Assembly: GCF_003597395.2 (NCBI RefSeq)
Contig: NC_133778.1
Span: 22,387,590-22,451,589 of the forward strand
Length of the DNA: 64,000 nucleotides
Direction of reading: 5' to 3'
DNA from: Chelonoidis abingdonii
Lineage: Eukaryota; Chordata; Testudines; Testudinidae
Part shown: in pieces, positions 1 through 12,204 of the stretch
How the letters are laid out: every line of letters starts with the position of its first letter
Numbering within the stretch: the stretch's first letter is position 1
Position numbers and translations under genes: made by a program
The notes under the pieces: generated by a model
The model's input: the letters and a program-made list of their open reading frames with translations, nothing else
Told to the model about the DNA's origin: nothing
Databases searched by the model: none

Positions 1-165
1 GCTACCCACAATGCAACGCTTCAGAAATCGACGTTAGCCTCAGAACATGGACGCACAACGCCGAATTACTGTGCCTAGTGTGGCCACATGAAATCGAATT
101 TATAATATCAGTTTTATAAAACTGATTTTAGCTAATTCGATATTATCCCGTAGTGTAGACATGGC
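1..165. mobile_element. Right end of a small non-autonomous DNA transposon
   Basis: The stretch ends in GTAGTGTAGACATGGCC followed by TTA. This is the same terminal signature (reverse complement GGCCATGTCTACACTAC) as the elements at 15.25, 16.9 and 43.68 kb. It contains a short palindromic AT-rich section near 96-150. The left end lies outside the window. The superfamily is not certain; a 3-bp TTA flank on a related copy points to PIF/Harbinger. There is no coding capacity. Confidence 0.6.
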
Positions 166-233
166 CTTAGAATGGACTTTTTCAATTCACCAAACAGTCT
201 GAAAAATTTCAGATTTGGTCTGACTTGAGGGTC

Positions 234-258
234 TTTTTTTTTTTTTTTTTTTTTTTTT
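234..258. repeat. Poly-T tract
   Basis: An uninterrupted run of 25 T. Its reading as a run of phenylalanine codons in an 84-residue open frame has no biological meaning. Confidence 0.95.
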
Positions 259-427
259 CTGAAGTGCCACAGAAGAATCAGTTATTCACCCAGCTCAAGG
301 ATCCTATCAGAATACTCTCTTTTGCAAAGTACTTCTGTCATAGGGGAGGTTTGCAGAGTTTCATTCAAATGAATGAAAGGTCTAGACCTGAGCCATTGTC
401 ATTCCACATTAGGAGTGAAGATACTTC

Positions 428-569
428 CCTGACCTGTTGGCAAGCTCTTTGCAGTCCAAAGCCTTGTCTCTCTCACTAACAGAAGTTGATCCAATAAAAG
501 CTATTGCCTCACCCACCTTGTCTCTCTGATATCCTGGGATCAAAACAGCTACAACAACCCTGCATACCT
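428..569 (+). mobile_element. Penelope-like element 3' tail
   Basis: The segment carries the phrases CTTGTCTCTCTCAC, 'gttgatccaataaaag' and 'cacccaccttgtctctct', and ends in 'acagctacaacaaccctgcat'. The same block recurs inverted at 23,078-23,240, at 36,769-36,866 and twice at 62,652-62,822. I recognise it as the 3' end of one family of turtle Penelope-like elements. It is a truncated tail without coding sequence. Confidence 0.65.
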
Positions 570-1159
570 TGGTGTCATTAAACATTTAAGATTTAAATAC
601 ACCTGTGGGAAAGGACTGAAGTCACTCTAAAATGATATGTTTTCCAGTTGTCTGTTTGGGCTACACAGATAGTTGTTCTGTCCCCTGCTATGGTGGCCGT
701 CTAAATATAATAAAAACAAGCAAAAAAAAAAAAAGGTTAAAGTGAGGACTGGCAGTTGCAGAACTCTTACTGTATCTATAAACTGGCAAAGCACTAACAG
801 AGATCTGAGATAAAGATTTGCTGTATTATAGGCAGTTAATTGTAACAAAGGTCTTCAAAATGAGGTTTTTTTCAGTCTTTCATGCGTAAGTAAATAAGGT
901 GATAAGTCAAATGCTCACTTTCCTAAATGTTCAAATTCACAACTTGTATTCAGCTCAAAATAATATTCCAAAGGCATAATGTACGATCTACAATGCACAC
1001 AGCATCTTAATCTTCCAAGCACTGGTCTGATGGAATTTATATTTTCAAAAGTTTCTTTTGAAGCATATCTGTATTTTTAAAAATATAAGCTGAGAGCATA
1101 TAATGAAAGGTGTCGTTAGGCAGCCCTAGAGTGTACAGCCAAGGCTTTCAAGAATACAG

Positions 1160-1262
1160 GTACTTAGGCCAAGATTTTCTACAAGTGACAGACAAAAGTC
1201 CTTATTTAGGTGCCTCAGAGGCCTGAATTTTCAAAGGTGCTGAACTCCCACAGTTAGACTTT
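1160..1262. repeat. Dispersed palindromic repeat fragment (TTTTCAAA type)
   Basis: The phrases 'attttctacaa', 'ttaggtgcctcagaggcc' and 'ttttcaaaggtgctgaact' match a repeat seen again near 6.97, 18.38, 27.42, 36.46 and 59.74 kb. The shared parts are TTTTCAAA and TAGGTGCCT in both orientations. Confidence 0.45.
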
Positions 1263-1267
1263 GGGTC

Positions 1268-1494
1268 AATAGATTTGGGTTTGTGGGGCTTTGGCTGAAA
1301 GGCTAAAAAAAGCAGCGTAAACATTCGGGCTCAGCCTGAAACCTCGGTTCTGAGACCCACCCCTCTCATGTGGTTTCAATGCCAGCCTGGGCTCCAACCC
1401 AAGCCCAAATGAATACACTGCAATTTTTAGTTCCACAGCCTGAGCCTGTGTCACATGACTTGGGCCAGGTCTTTTATCGTAGTGTAGACATACC
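1268..1494. mobile_element. Small DNA transposon with GTGTAGAC terminus
   Basis: The right end reads GTAGTGTAGACATACC followed by TTA. The interior, rich in 'agcccaa' and 'cctgagcctgtgtcacatgacttgggcc', resembles a turtle non-autonomous DNA transposon; a shorter relative lies at 2,145-2,238. I could not fix the left end. The 62-residue minus-strand open frame inside it is not a gene. Confidence 0.5.
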
Positions 1495-2144
1495 TTAAAG
1501 GACTTTGAAGCGTTTTAGTGGAGGAGAAAAGGCTCTTTTTCTAAATGTGCCATATAATAGGGCTGTCTTTTTAGAGGGAGAAGAAAAGCTATTCGAAATT
1601 TTAAGACCATTTCGCTTTTCCAGGGTGTGTTGTTAAACACCTCTTGTTCTCCCTCCTGCTGCCTGGGTTTATTTCTAGGGCCTCACAGTGTGAAACAGTC
1701 TGTAGTGCTGGTTAGACGAACTGGCATCATTCATGTTGTAAATGAGAATCATAGACAGAGAAGACCCGGGGGGGGAGGGGCAGAGTGAGGGCAGCCAGCT
1801 TCAGCAGTGTTACTGAGCATGCTCAGTACAAGCCAAGCAGCAAATCTGTGGGGGAAGTGACCCCGCATGTCCACTCCCCTCTCCCCCTGTATCACCTCTT
1901 ATTCATAGATCTTAATTCTATGCTCCTGGAAGAGAAACCATAGTACTAATTAATAATAAGCATTTATAAGTAAACTATTAATTAAAAATAATACGCATTT
2001 ATTAATAATGCTTTGCCAGTAAAGTTGATGCATGCTTGTTATCCAGCAATATTCTTTCAGTTTTTACCAAAAGGGCTGGCTGGAAATTGGAAGGTTGAAA
2101 GTGGCTTCAGAGCCCATGCTTCAGCCTGAGCTGTAACTTCAAAG
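1495..2144. other. No gene recognised
   Basis: AT-rich single-copy-looking DNA with a short G run near 1,768-1,780 and TAATAA-rich stretches at 1,948-2,000. No repeat family or exon could be supported. Confidence 0.6.
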
Positions 2145-2238
2145 TGCTGTCTACACAGCTATTTTTAGAGCACTTATGTGAGTCTTTTGACCCAGGCTAG
2201 GAAGCTTGCTTCCGTGGGCTGTGTACCCATACCTTTGG
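2145..2238. mobile_element. Short DNA transposon, GTCTACACAGC type
   Basis: The left end reads CTGTCTACACAGC and the right end reads GGCTGTGTACCCATACC, giving imperfect terminal inverted repeats (GTCTACACAGC against GGGTACACAGC). At about 95 bp it is a MITE. The interior 'gtgagtcttttgacccaggct' resembles the longer copy at 1.27-1.49 kb. Confidence 0.55.
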
Positions 2239-3603
2239 TGGACCCAGTTTTGCAAACGACTTTGTGAAGTCAATGGAGCCCTGAAGGTATAGGGGTCTAT
2301 GTGTGTGGAGCAGCTTGCAAAATCAGGATCTGTGTGTTTCTATGAACAGTATCACCCTAGCATTTTGTGTGTTCTCTCTGGTCTTGGATTTCATTTCTCT
2401 ACATAATCTGCTAGCACTGTATTGTCCTCATAGCAATTTGATGCCGTTTGTTATCGTTGACTCAGAGTTCTCGCCTCCTAGCCGCTGCCATGTGCTATTA
2501 AACTGTAACCAAGCTTCATTTCAGATATAATGATGAAAAAGGGACAATCAGAAAAGACCAAGTTGGACATGTGTAGCCCATTCTCACAAACTCAGGTGTG
2601 CATACTCTGTCTTTAGGCTGCTGCCTGGGAAAATGAAGCCTCCTGACAAATAGCATGGAACAACAGTTTTTTGGAAATTAATGATTGTTTTATTGGATAA
2701 CAGAGATCCCACTGTCCACTGTACTTTCTGCCTCTTCCTCCTTTTCATTCCCCAGGCAAACAGTTAAAGAGGACAAGACACTGTCAAAATAACAAGACAA
2801 ACTTGCAGCAAATGTAACTTTTAGTGACACGTAATCTTGCAATATCTACATCTAGTTGTATGACAACCTTCTTCCTTTAAAGGAGTGTGTCAAGTCAAAT
2901 GAAGCTGTGGAATTAAACTAAAGAGGGAGGTAAGGAGAAAACCCAGGCAACACACTTATGGGTAATGGTTAGGTAATAGTGCCTGCTCAGGAAACAGAAC
3001 CATTAGGTTGATGAAATATGCTAAAAACTTCTCTCCGAGTCATCGATGGGCCAGATCCATCCCTGGTGCAGCTGCCGACCAGAACAGGGCAAATGTAGCC
3101 CATTGTCTTGGCCAAATCACAGATCCAAAATGTGCCAAACTGAAGTGAGAATCCATTTTTATTTTTTATTAAGAGCTGGCTGGAGATTTTCCTTCAAAAT
3201 GGAATTTTGGTGAATGGTGGGAGCAGAGAGGTAAATAATTTTTTTCTTCTTTTGCCACCAGCTCCATTTGTTAACCATGGCGGTGCTATCGTGAATCCTT
3301 TTTTTTCACTTAGAGTAAAAGATTGTAAAATAGTAAATTTAGAGCTTGTGGATATTGGCAGGTTTAGAGCAGTAGACTCTGAAGTCCTTTATCAGCAGAA
3401 TAGGTGAATGAAGGGAAGAAGCTATGCAAACTTCTTCACACGGTTTCTCAAGTGTGCCACCACTGTCCCGGAAGGGCTGTTCCTAGGGTTGACCGGGTAG
3501 TCAGGCATCATACCCATTTGGTATTTGGTTCCTCTGAGACTGCCAACACATTTACAAATTAAGACCAGTTGTCTTGGTTGGTTTTGGTGATGTGGACCCT
3601 TTA
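2239..3603. other. No gene recognised
   Basis: Mostly unique sequence. A short 'gtcaatggagcc' phrase near 2,270 belongs to a widely dispersed amniote repeat motif. The 75- and 66-residue open frames here have no recognisable domain and no codon bias that I can see. Confidence 0.6.
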
Positions 3604-3723
3604 GGGTGACCAGACATCAAATGTGAAAAATCAGGACAGGCGGTGGGGGGTAATAGGAGCCTATATAAGAAAAAGACCCGAAAATCGGGACTGTCCCGAT
3701 AAAATCAGGACATCTGGTCACCC
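3604..3723. mobile_element. Complete 120-bp MITE flanked by TA
   Basis: Terminal inverted repeats GGGTGACCAGA and TCTGGTCACCC bound a 120-bp element flanked by TA at 3,602-3,603 and 3,724-3,725. Inside, 'ggacaggcggtgggg...aggagcctatata' and 'cgggactgtcccga' are typical of a high-copy turtle MITE. A TA target duplication is the hallmark of Tc1/mariner-type transposition; assignment to that superfamily is inference because no transposase is present. Confidence 0.8.
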
Positions 3724-4740
3724 TAGGTCCCTTATACCCTGGGTTGGAACAGGACTGAGACATCAAATCATTTCATATAAGATACAGTACAGCTATCAGA
3801 TATTTACCATTTGGGGGAATACACACCTGGACTGAATTTGATCCAGGGAGATTTTAAAAGGCCTTATATCCCAATACCCATCTTTTTGGACTATTCAATC
3901 TTCAAAACAAAATCATGCCAATTATTGTATCTTGTTAGGTAATGACTTGAGCTACTTCATCAGTTTCAAACAAATTACCCCATCTGCAATCTGTTCATGC
4001 TATGGAGACTCTCTCCACTGTATATTTTCCTGTAGAGTAACCAAAGGATTAGTCAAATGCAGGAAAATCTCTAATCAAATCATAACTACAGAGTACTATT
4101 GTCAATTAATCTTTCCTCCAACAATAGTATCCTACACAATCTTAAGCAGCCATTGGTTGCATCACAAAAATAGCAGTATCTGAATATTCTGTGCATTAAC
4201 ATTCCATTATAAAATATGTGTTCTGGAATGCAGTCTGAGGCAATGTATATTCTGATCCATTAGCTTTGTAGGCATAATTGAAAAAATATATCAACACCAA
4301 TCTTCTCAGCCTAACCACATGAAAGTGACACCTCATGTTTCACAACTGCATTAAATATAGTAGATCTATTGTCCTTGACTGTAGGTACAAGTTCCTATGT
4401 GACAGTGCATTCTTTACAATTATTTCATCATAAAGGTGTTTACTAACACTCTTTTGCTTGCATCGATTTTTAATAGCATTCTCTGAGGAGGAATTTCAAG
4501 TGAGAGTCTAAGAAATTGCTTTTCTTCCTGTGTGTATATTGACACATGTTTGTGAGCATTTTACTATGACTTTGTATGCGATATTACTGTGGTCTAGTAG
4601 GTTACAAGAAAATCAAGAGAATAAGTGCTCAACTCTAGAAGCTGATAGAAAACTGAAAATCTGTTTTCATGAAAAACTTCACAAATTTGAAGCAGATTTC
4701 ATTTTAAAGTTTTAGAACTTAAACTGTTTTCCCCATTTTT
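3724..4740. other. No gene recognised
   Basis: AT-rich sequence without a repeat that I can name. Open frames of 61-83 residues occur by chance; none shows a domain. Confidence 0.6.
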
Positions 4741-5030
4741 TGTGTTTTTTAAAATTATATATATTTCAAAACTATTGTAAAAATGGCCATCAGAATTTTT
4801 TGTTTGCGGAAAACATGTTTTTGGGTTTTGTTGGTACAAAAATGTTAATTACCATTTCAATCCCGTTATGAATAACACTGTTTTATTTTAACAAATGAAA
4901 AAGGAATGACATTTTTCATGAAAAACAAAAAATTTGGACAACACTGTCAATGTTTTGTGGGAGAACATTGCTTTTGAAAAAAGAACATTTTTCATTGAGA
5001 ACTTTTCATTCAAAAAATTGTTGACCGGGT
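4741..5030. repeat. AT-rich repeat built of AAAATTTT/TTTTTCAT motifs
   Basis: Repeated phrases such as 'tttttcatgaaaaac', 'catttttcattgagaacttttcatt' and 'caaaaaattg' give a self-complementary low-complexity block. Similar blocks lie at 36,870-37,115 and 53,190-53,400, which suggests an old dispersed palindromic repeat rather than simple sequence. The family is not identified. Confidence 0.4.
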
Positions 5031-5104
5031 CTGTGGTCTCCTTGAGGATACTTGCTAGAGTGTCAGCTGCTTAGTCTTTAAAGGCAACCTTTTGCTTTTT
5101 AATC

Positions 5105-5240
5105 TTGGAAGGGCAGCATGGTCAAGTGGGGGTAGGGTACTGGCGGGAGAGCCAGGAGACATAGCTCTGTCATTAACTTGCTGTGTGAACTTAGGGAAGT
5201 CACTTAGGGAAACTAAGGCACAGAGAAGCTATCTAAGGTT
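5105..5240 (+). mobile_element. MIR-type CORE-SINE fragment
   Basis: The order 'cagcatggtcaagtg', 'gagccaggagacatagctctgtcatta', 'gctgtgtgaacttagggaagtcactta' and 'aactaaggcacagag' follows the MIR core (unpaid chore of a tRNA-derived head, then the 'tgtgaccttgggcaagtcactt' core). The tail is missing. It was once a Pol III transcript mobilised by LINE machinery. Confidence 0.75.
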
Positions 5241-6970
5241 CATTTAAAATTAGATGTACATGAGTTGCAAAGTGTGGCTACATATCCCCCAAATTCCTAG
5301 ATGCAAAGTTCAGACCTTGGGGGTTTATTCAGCATGTTATAGAAATAGAGACTAGATGCAAAATTGGGAACCTGATCCAAACTTTCCCAACAATGGAGAG
5401 GAGTTTTGATTAATCTCTAATTAAAATATTTGCTGTTACTTAAGGAATACAACTTTTGCCATTTCCAGGGATGTGGAATATTTAGACTTACATTGTTTTG
5501 ATTCAAGGGATGCTGTCTAGCTCATAAATAAAAACAAATTAACAGAATTGCACAATTAAGAGATTGAAATAACCTATTCAATTATTTTTGCAGAGCTTTT
5601 CCCTACAGTACATTTTCTAGTATCTTTCCTTCTGTTGCTCAGATTAATAATTTCAGGCCTGATTCAGAAAAGTAAAACCTTTTTATTTTTCCATTTTAAC
5701 ATATATTGGTTACTTGTTACTTTTATTTTTAGGAGAAAAATGCAGGGATTTTCATAATTGGTTTTAGGGGAAAAGTCCACATGGAGAATTCTAGGGTTTT
5801 TGAAAAACAGTTAAAATGTTTAATAGATAGTCAAATACTTGCCCTAAAGCCTTGTGTCTCTTTAAATACCAACTCTCAGCAAGGGGAGGACAGCAATGCA
5901 GCGGCTAAATCCATTGCAGCTGGTGCTTTTCTAAACACTGCAAAGCAAGCCTCATGCCATTCTGCAGCCTGCAGGGGGGGATTCCATAGCCAGCCTAGAT
6001 GAGCTTTCCCCGTGAAGCCCATTTTCTGAGGTTTGGCACAAAGACTAAGATTTATCTTGAGTCCATGACCTCCATAATTCACCCCACTCTGTATGCAACT
6101 TAATTTTTTGCACTGACTAGGGTTGCCAACTCATGCCTGAACCCAGCTCTTCCAGGTGAAATATTGTACAAGAGCTCTCAGTTTTTGGAGGACAAGCTAA
6201 AAGCTATCATTGGCCCTAGAAAAAGATGTTAGCTTCTCGAAGGGCTAAAGAGAAACGTATCAGGGGCCATTAGTGTTTACCAAAATCAGCTTTCACAAAC
6301 TCCAACATCCATGGTTCATATCTTCATCATATAAGAACTAATCAGAAACTGTTGCTTAATTATCAAGCAGAAGGACAAACACTCAAGCATTTGGGTTTCA
6401 CTGTAGAATGTAGCTTGCGTGTAGCTGTCAATTACTATTAAAATGGAAAGTTCATCTCCCCCTCCCCCTTTAAACCATCTTCATACATTCAGATTAAGTT
6501 AAATGTTATGGAAAAATTGTCACCAGAAAACAATTACTCCAGGCACAAAGCCAGTGGTCTCAAGGTTTAAAAATACAACAAAAATACTACAAGTGTGTAC
6601 AAATATTTTGTAGTAAGGCACAAAAAGCCACACTAAAGATCAATTATTAATTACTAAAGTTTCAGCTTATTATTTATTTAGTTGGTTTACATAAGCGTTG
6701 AAAAGAGAACAAAAATTAAAGATTTTTCTTTCTGATTCTCAGGGCTTTCCTTGCTGTAAAACAAAGCCTTTGGGGCCGTTAACTCAGGAAGCAGGGAGAG
6801 GGAACTAAATTCTGTCCTTGTTTACACCTGCCAAACCTCACTCAAGTCAATGGATTGGCACAGGCATAGCAAGGGCAGCATTTTGACCTTTTTGTTTTAC
6901 GTTGCTGAGAGTATATTTGAGAATCATACTGATGGAGATTTTCAAGCGATCATTGAGATCTGGATCCAGA
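5241..6970. other. No gene recognised
   Basis: AT-rich DNA. At 6,117-6,180 'agggttgccaactcatgcctg' resembles one end of the repeat annotated at 33.18 kb, but it is too short to call. No exon is evident. Confidence 0.5.
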
Positions 6971-7175
6971 TTTAGGCCAAAATTCTCAAAAGTTGGAGAC
7001 TAATGTTAGCCCTGTACACCCATATGTAGCTGCCTAAATCAGTGGCCTGATTTTCAAAAGTCCTGAGCATATAGCAACTCCAAGTTCAGCAGAAGTTGCT
7101 GGGAGCTCAGTGCCTTGAATAATTAGGTCTCGATTTAGGTGCTTGGCTGTAAGTCTTCAAAGTTTGGGGACAGAG
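6971..7175. repeat. Dispersed repeat of the TTTTCAAAAG / TAGGTGC type
   Basis: It contains 'ggccaaaattctcaaaag', 'gcctgattttcaaaagtcctgagca', 'gctgggagctcagtgcctt' and 'gatttaggtgcttgg', the same building blocks as the palindromic repeats at 18.38 and 36.46 kb. Only one arm is well preserved. Confidence 0.5.
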
Positions 7176-7860
7176 TTTTGGTTTGGTCCATTATAAAAAT
7201 GAGGACTGTTTGCAAAATTTGGATGTAGATCCCAGGTCAGATTCCAAATGACCTCCAAAATGTAGGTATGCTTTATATCAGGCTTGTTGTTCTGAAGACA
7301 ACTTTATTTATTGCTATAAAATTATTTAATTCTGAGATAAATCTTGCCTTGGGATGCACATTGAAGTTAATGGGAATAGCCTATGCACATCCAAAGACCG
7401 AATTTGGCCCAGCACTTGGAATTACAGGTCCTTGATGGATCATCTCAATCATGGGAGTAGCGCCAGATGTTTCTGAGGCTGGAATTCAAAAAGCATGAGC
7501 AGCACAGCGGTTATGAAATGTAATGAAAAACATTTCTTCTCCCTTTCCAAAAATGTTAATTCCTTTTCTTGTAATGCACGAACCAATGTGATGGTTCAGT
7601 GCATTTGTGGACCAGTTAACAAAAGGATCCCACATTCCACCACTCATTTCTACATCTAAAGCTGTAAAGCAGGCTGGGGAGTCAGAGAGAGGTGCAATCC
7701 CAATAGCTTGGCTAAATGTTCAATTTCACTGTCGATTATATCAGATAATGGATGAACCCTAGAATGCAGAAAAATTCCAGAGCTCTCCCACTCCCATACT
7801 TTCCCCAGTATTACTCGTATTGGCAGGAGTAAGGTTCTAGGATGGATCTTGATAGTACAG
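7176..7860. other. No gene recognised
   Basis: Unique-looking sequence. A short 'ttgaagttaatggga' and 'gaccgaatttggcccagcac' phrase at 7,365-7,420 belongs to a common amniote repeat motif. No exon is evident. Confidence 0.55.
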
Positions 7861-8391
7861 CTGGGGCCGGTGCAACCATTTAGGTGACCTAGGTGGTTGC
7901 CTAGGGCACTGGGATTTGGGGGGGGATGCCATTTTCTTCAGAAGCGACCGCAGCGGCTGGATCTTTGGCTGCCCCGGTCGCCGCCGGCATTTAGGCAGAG
8001 GGAGCTGGGCAGGGGAGCGCGGGGAGGGCTGCCTGCAGCAAGTAAGGGGGGGTGGCACACAGGGGAACTCCCCACCCCAGCTCATCCCTGCCCCGCCTCC
8101 TCCCCGAGCACGCCATGGCTGCTTCACTTTTCCTGCATCCCAGGATTGTGGCACCTAAGCTGATTGGCGCCGCAAGCCTGGGAGGCGGGAGAAGTGAAGT
8201 GGCCACGGCGTGCTCGGGGTGGAGGCGGAGCAGGGGTGAGTTGGGATGGGGTGGAGTGCCTCAGGGCGGAGGGTAGGGGGTGGGGAGCTGCCGCAAGGGA
8301 GGTGCCTCAGGGCAGGGGTGTGTGTGTGTGTGTGGGAGGAAGCAAGGTGGAAGTTTCACCTAGGGTGCGAAACATCCTTGCACCGCCCCTG
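7861..8391. mobile_element. GC-rich non-autonomous hAT-type transposon
   Basis: The ends are imperfect inverted repeats: GGGGCCGGTGCAACCATT on the left and CCTTGCACCGCCCCTG on the right. The duplication 'agtacag(c)' flanks it at 7,854-7,861 and 8,392-8,399, giving the 7-8 bp expected for hAT. The interior is strongly GC-rich compared with its surroundings and holds two inverted arms (about 8,065-8,153 and 8,168-8,262). A (TG)n run lies at 8,317-8,334. Several overlapping open frames of 71-105 residues are by-products of GC richness; no transposase domain is present. Confidence 0.75.
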
Positions 8392-8574
8392 AGTACAGCA
8401 CATCTCATAAACTCAATACTTACCCCAGATACAAATCTCACTTGGAAATTGCTGCTTGCCTGACTCTGTTCCAAGTGAAGTCCATAGGGCTGGTGATTTA
8501 GCAAAAGCAAAATTAAGACAACCCTGAGCACTTTTGATAATCCCACTTTACAAGATCAAAGTATGATACAAACA

Positions 8575-8745
8575 TTCATCCTCTCAACAGTGCTGCAAGT
8601 AACCAAGCATTTTTAACCCCAAGTGGAGAGACGGGGATGGGAAGTGACGAGACTCACCCAAGGCCACACTCTGAGTCTGTGGATGACCCAAATGAGAATT
8701 TGGGACTGTTGGAGTCCCATGCTCAGACCCTCTATACCATGCGGT
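8575..8745 (-). mobile_element. MIR-type CORE-SINE fragment
   Basis: Read on the minus strand, the elements are a 'gggactccaacagtccc' head region, a 'gtgtggccttgggtgagtc' core and a 'ccatccccgtctctccac' section, as in MIR/CORE-SINEs. On the plus strand the phrase 'agtgacgagactcacccaaggccacactctgag' is the usual landmark. Confidence 0.65.
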
Positions 8746-11690
8746 CACCCAGGAAAAGTGATGTTTCCTCCTCACGGAAAGAAAGCTGTAGGATAAGCAG
8801 CAACATGTGCTATGCTAGAAGGCATCATGGTAAAAAAGCTGCCTGACAGAGTTAATGGACCTAGTTGAATTGCCTGACATGTATTATTTACTGCATTCTG
8901 GCACCATAAAATGTCAGCAGCTTGCACACAATGAACAGGAAAAAGGTTCTGTATCTGATTTATTCCATGAACACTAAGAAGGTTTTGTATCTGATATATT
9001 AACGGAGAGTGAAATTAATTCTGCTGAACTTTGATAGGCATTGATTAAACAGGTCACATCTAGAGTACCTTGCATATGCCATTCTGAACATACTGTCGCG
9101 TATACAATATACTATAGATTTTTCTACTGAAAACATCAGTCATTTGGAAACAACTGAAGTAATTAATAAAATGTAAATGGCAACACAATATAATTCTATG
9201 AAGTTCCATGCTAGGATGAAACAATACCCTATATTGGTCTTGAGCCACAGTGAATAATACAATTATTTTTATTTTGCAAGAGGTCACAACAGAAATGTTT
9301 GAGATTTAAGCTGCCATAACTATAAATTTAGCAGAAAATAGGCATTTAATGATAGATTTCATTGCTGTGGTTTAGGTTTTATTTTGAATAGGTTTGTTTT
9401 GTCTTAAAAACACTAATGCTGAAATGTTGTCTCAAATCTTTATTTTCAAATTACTTATTATATTGCCATAAATTATAGGGTGCAGTAAAAGCCAGATTTA
9501 AAAGGAGGCATATTTTACTTTCTCATCTTGCTATAAATAGCACAACACTTTTATGAAACAAGAATAATATAAAAAGTTCTTTTTCTATGACTAAAGTTGC
9601 AAGTGCAGAATTAATGGCTTTCCTCCAAGTGGCACAATGGACTGGTCCAAATTTAGGAGCATAATGGTAGAGGTTAACTTTAGGAAGTCCATGTAAAACT
9701 GTAATCTAAAATTCCACCACAATTACAATGTTTCTACTCAAATAATAGTTAAATCCATGGGGCGAGTGCTAGCAAATACCTTGTAAAGATGTTTTTATGG
9801 CTTTCATTGTTTTGATGCTTTTGCATTTTCAGCATATGTTATTAGAAACGGCAAAAGACCTGAGCCATGACCCATGACTGTGGGCTACAATCAAACATGA
9901 GCACTTGGACAAAAATAAAGGGTGGGGCGCTTTGTTGATAGTGGAGAATAAGATGTGCCACGTTTACAAGATGACAAATAAACAAAGTTCAAAACTGAAG
10001 CTACCAGGGTATTTTTTTGAGGGCTGCAGCTGAGCATACACACTTGGGTGACTGACAAGAAGTCCAGGGCACTGGTAGGCGTTTTGAAATCATAAATATG
10101 CATGCACATAGTCTCTTCTTTCTGATCCACTCATCCGTTCTTTTCTGATGATCAGGCAGGGTTTGGGAATGTACAAGAGTGCTTTCCCCATGTGTAGGAT
10201 TCCTGCAAACTTCAATATCCCTCTAGTTCATCACAATAATAGAGCAGAAGGGAGTGAGGGGAGACAGTGTGACCTACACACATCCACCCCTCAACCAAGC
10301 CAGATCTGCATGGGTAGGTATTTTAGGCTTACCAGCCTTTGGTGATATTCCCGTGAATGGTCAGAGATGAATGTACATATTACAGCCAAAAAGGCTGTCG
10401 ATTGTTACTTTAACTCATCTTCTAGCTTAGTGAGTCCCATTTTAGGATGTATAACATTTTCCATTGTAAAAGACCTTGTCTGAGCAGCATCCCTAACAGC
10501 TGCATTGTAGACCGAGCTGGAAATGTTGTCCCTGCAGAAAATTTTGACTTTTCAGTGAAAAATTGAAAACTCTAGGTGAGAAAGTTCTGAAGCTGACTCT
10601 ATTTCCTATATAATGAAGGCCCAGTTAATGCTGCCAAGGTAATGCTTTTATGAGCCCATATTCCACAGTTCCCAACCATCCTACACATATTATTACTGGA
10701 GGGGCAGGAATAATCTGCCCCAATAAGATGTAGGATGTACACATCAGGCCCTGCCCTGGAGTGCCCATTCTGTGGCTCTAGCTACAGAGAATCTGCAGGG
10801 CATTAACTGGATGGGATCTGAGAGAGGTAGAAGGGGGGACCACCCCACCTTTTCACAGTTGCTTGCTGCTTTTTTACTCGCTTATGCACATGAGGAAGAA
10901 GTGGCCTGAATTTGAACCACAGACCATCTAGTCCCACAAGGAAAAAGAGAGGCTGAGACCCCACATTTCACTTCATGACCTTTGCACTCTCATTTGAGAT
11001 GAACCAGAACTATACTTTCCTCTGGTTACTACGTTGTTGTGTGTTCATTTAGCTAGCACAGAGTAGATCTTCTCTTTTTCCACCGCTCTCTGACGTTATA
11101 GGACTTGGATTCCAGGATGACCACACCCTGCAATGTTAAGGAATGTAACTTGAGTGGTTCCATGTGCTGTGGCTTCCCCCACCCCTTCCTTGGTGTGCAC
11201 AGTCCCCCCCAAATATTTGTCTGCACTGCCATAGTTGGGGTGCTGTGAATCACAGTTTCATATCATACAGGGGCCACAGATATCCCTGTATCATCTCCCT
11301 CTGCCCTGCATAGTAGAAGCACAGCAGTTCTGCTGACTCTAGCGGGTTGTGCCTCAGTGCAGGCATTTATGGGTTATGGCCTAATGGGGGTGCAGAATTT
11401 GCCCATTGGTTTCAGATGAGAATTCACCCGCATTTCTGGCACGGAAAATATTTCTCTGCATACTTCTTTTATCACCTCCTGCAGCCCAGTCAACAAAGCA
11501 GTAATTCTGTGTCCTCAAGTGTGACCTACTTTGGGGGGATAGGGTGGTGGTGGGGAACCTGTTTAGATAAAAACTCTGATCAGAACCAAAACTTTCTCTA
11601 AGTTCAAGTTAGTTCCACTCCCCCCACATCTTTTTTGCACCTTATTCTTCAATTTTACCCTCCTCTGCCAGGAGAGAAAGTACTGAGATA
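8746..11690. other. No gene recognised
   Basis: About 2.9 kb of AT-rich sequence with short open frames only. A short AAAATTTT-type motif lies near 10,535-10,575. I see no convincing exon, splice-site pair plus coding frame, or named repeat. Confidence 0.6.
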
Positions 11691-11704
11691 GCATGAGAGA
11701 AGCT

Positions 11705-11775
11705 GCATTGGTTACCCATCCGTCTTGACCCTAAATAGGAAGCATTGAAAACCATCTTTAAAAATTTGCTCTTGT
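11705..11775 (+). pseudogene. LINE reverse-transcriptase C-terminal remnant
   Basis: The plus strand reads LHWLPIRLDPK, a stop, then EALKTIFKNLLL. LHWLP followed by a conserved 'FK' block is the typical end of the reverse-transcriptase region in L2/CR1/Rex1-like LINEs. The piece is short and broken, and it lies upstream of the catalytic fragment at 12.2 kb, the reverse of the order within one element, so the two pieces probably come from different insertions. Confidence 0.4.
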
Positions 11776-12204
11776 GATCTTTCCAGCCCAGTGCAGCAGT
11801 CAAGAAGCTCAAGTCTTTCAGATAAGCAAGTGAATGCAGGATTCTTTAACCACTGAGAGTGATGCTGCAGACTTCTAGTTATGCTTTGGTGGCTGGCCCG
11901 TAAGTGACTGGGATTCTAATGAGGTTATTCCCCAACTATTTCTGCTAGAAGAGGTGAATGAGCTGCATGTACACTCAATAAATGAGAATTAATAGAAGCA
12001 ATTTTCACTGACTTCACTAAAGTTTTGGCCAAAAGCACTCTAGGCGTTCGCTAATGAAAGTAGGTGGCCTGTGCCTCAGCCCACATCCTGTCACAAAGAC
12101 AAAGAATCACTCAACGAGGCATCAATCTGTTTCTCTTTGCAGGGCTGTCTCTTTTCCCCCCTTTGTCAGTCAAAGGTGCCAATGTCTCTTCGTCTCCCTC
12201 CCCC

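Noticed and set aside
225..479. 84-residue open frame starting with a phenylalanine run
   Set aside because: The run is the poly-T tract and the remainder includes a Penelope-like tail.
7837..8463. Cluster of overlapping open frames of 63-105 residues
   Set aside because: They follow from the GC-rich hAT-type element and its palindrome; no protein family is recognisable in any frame.
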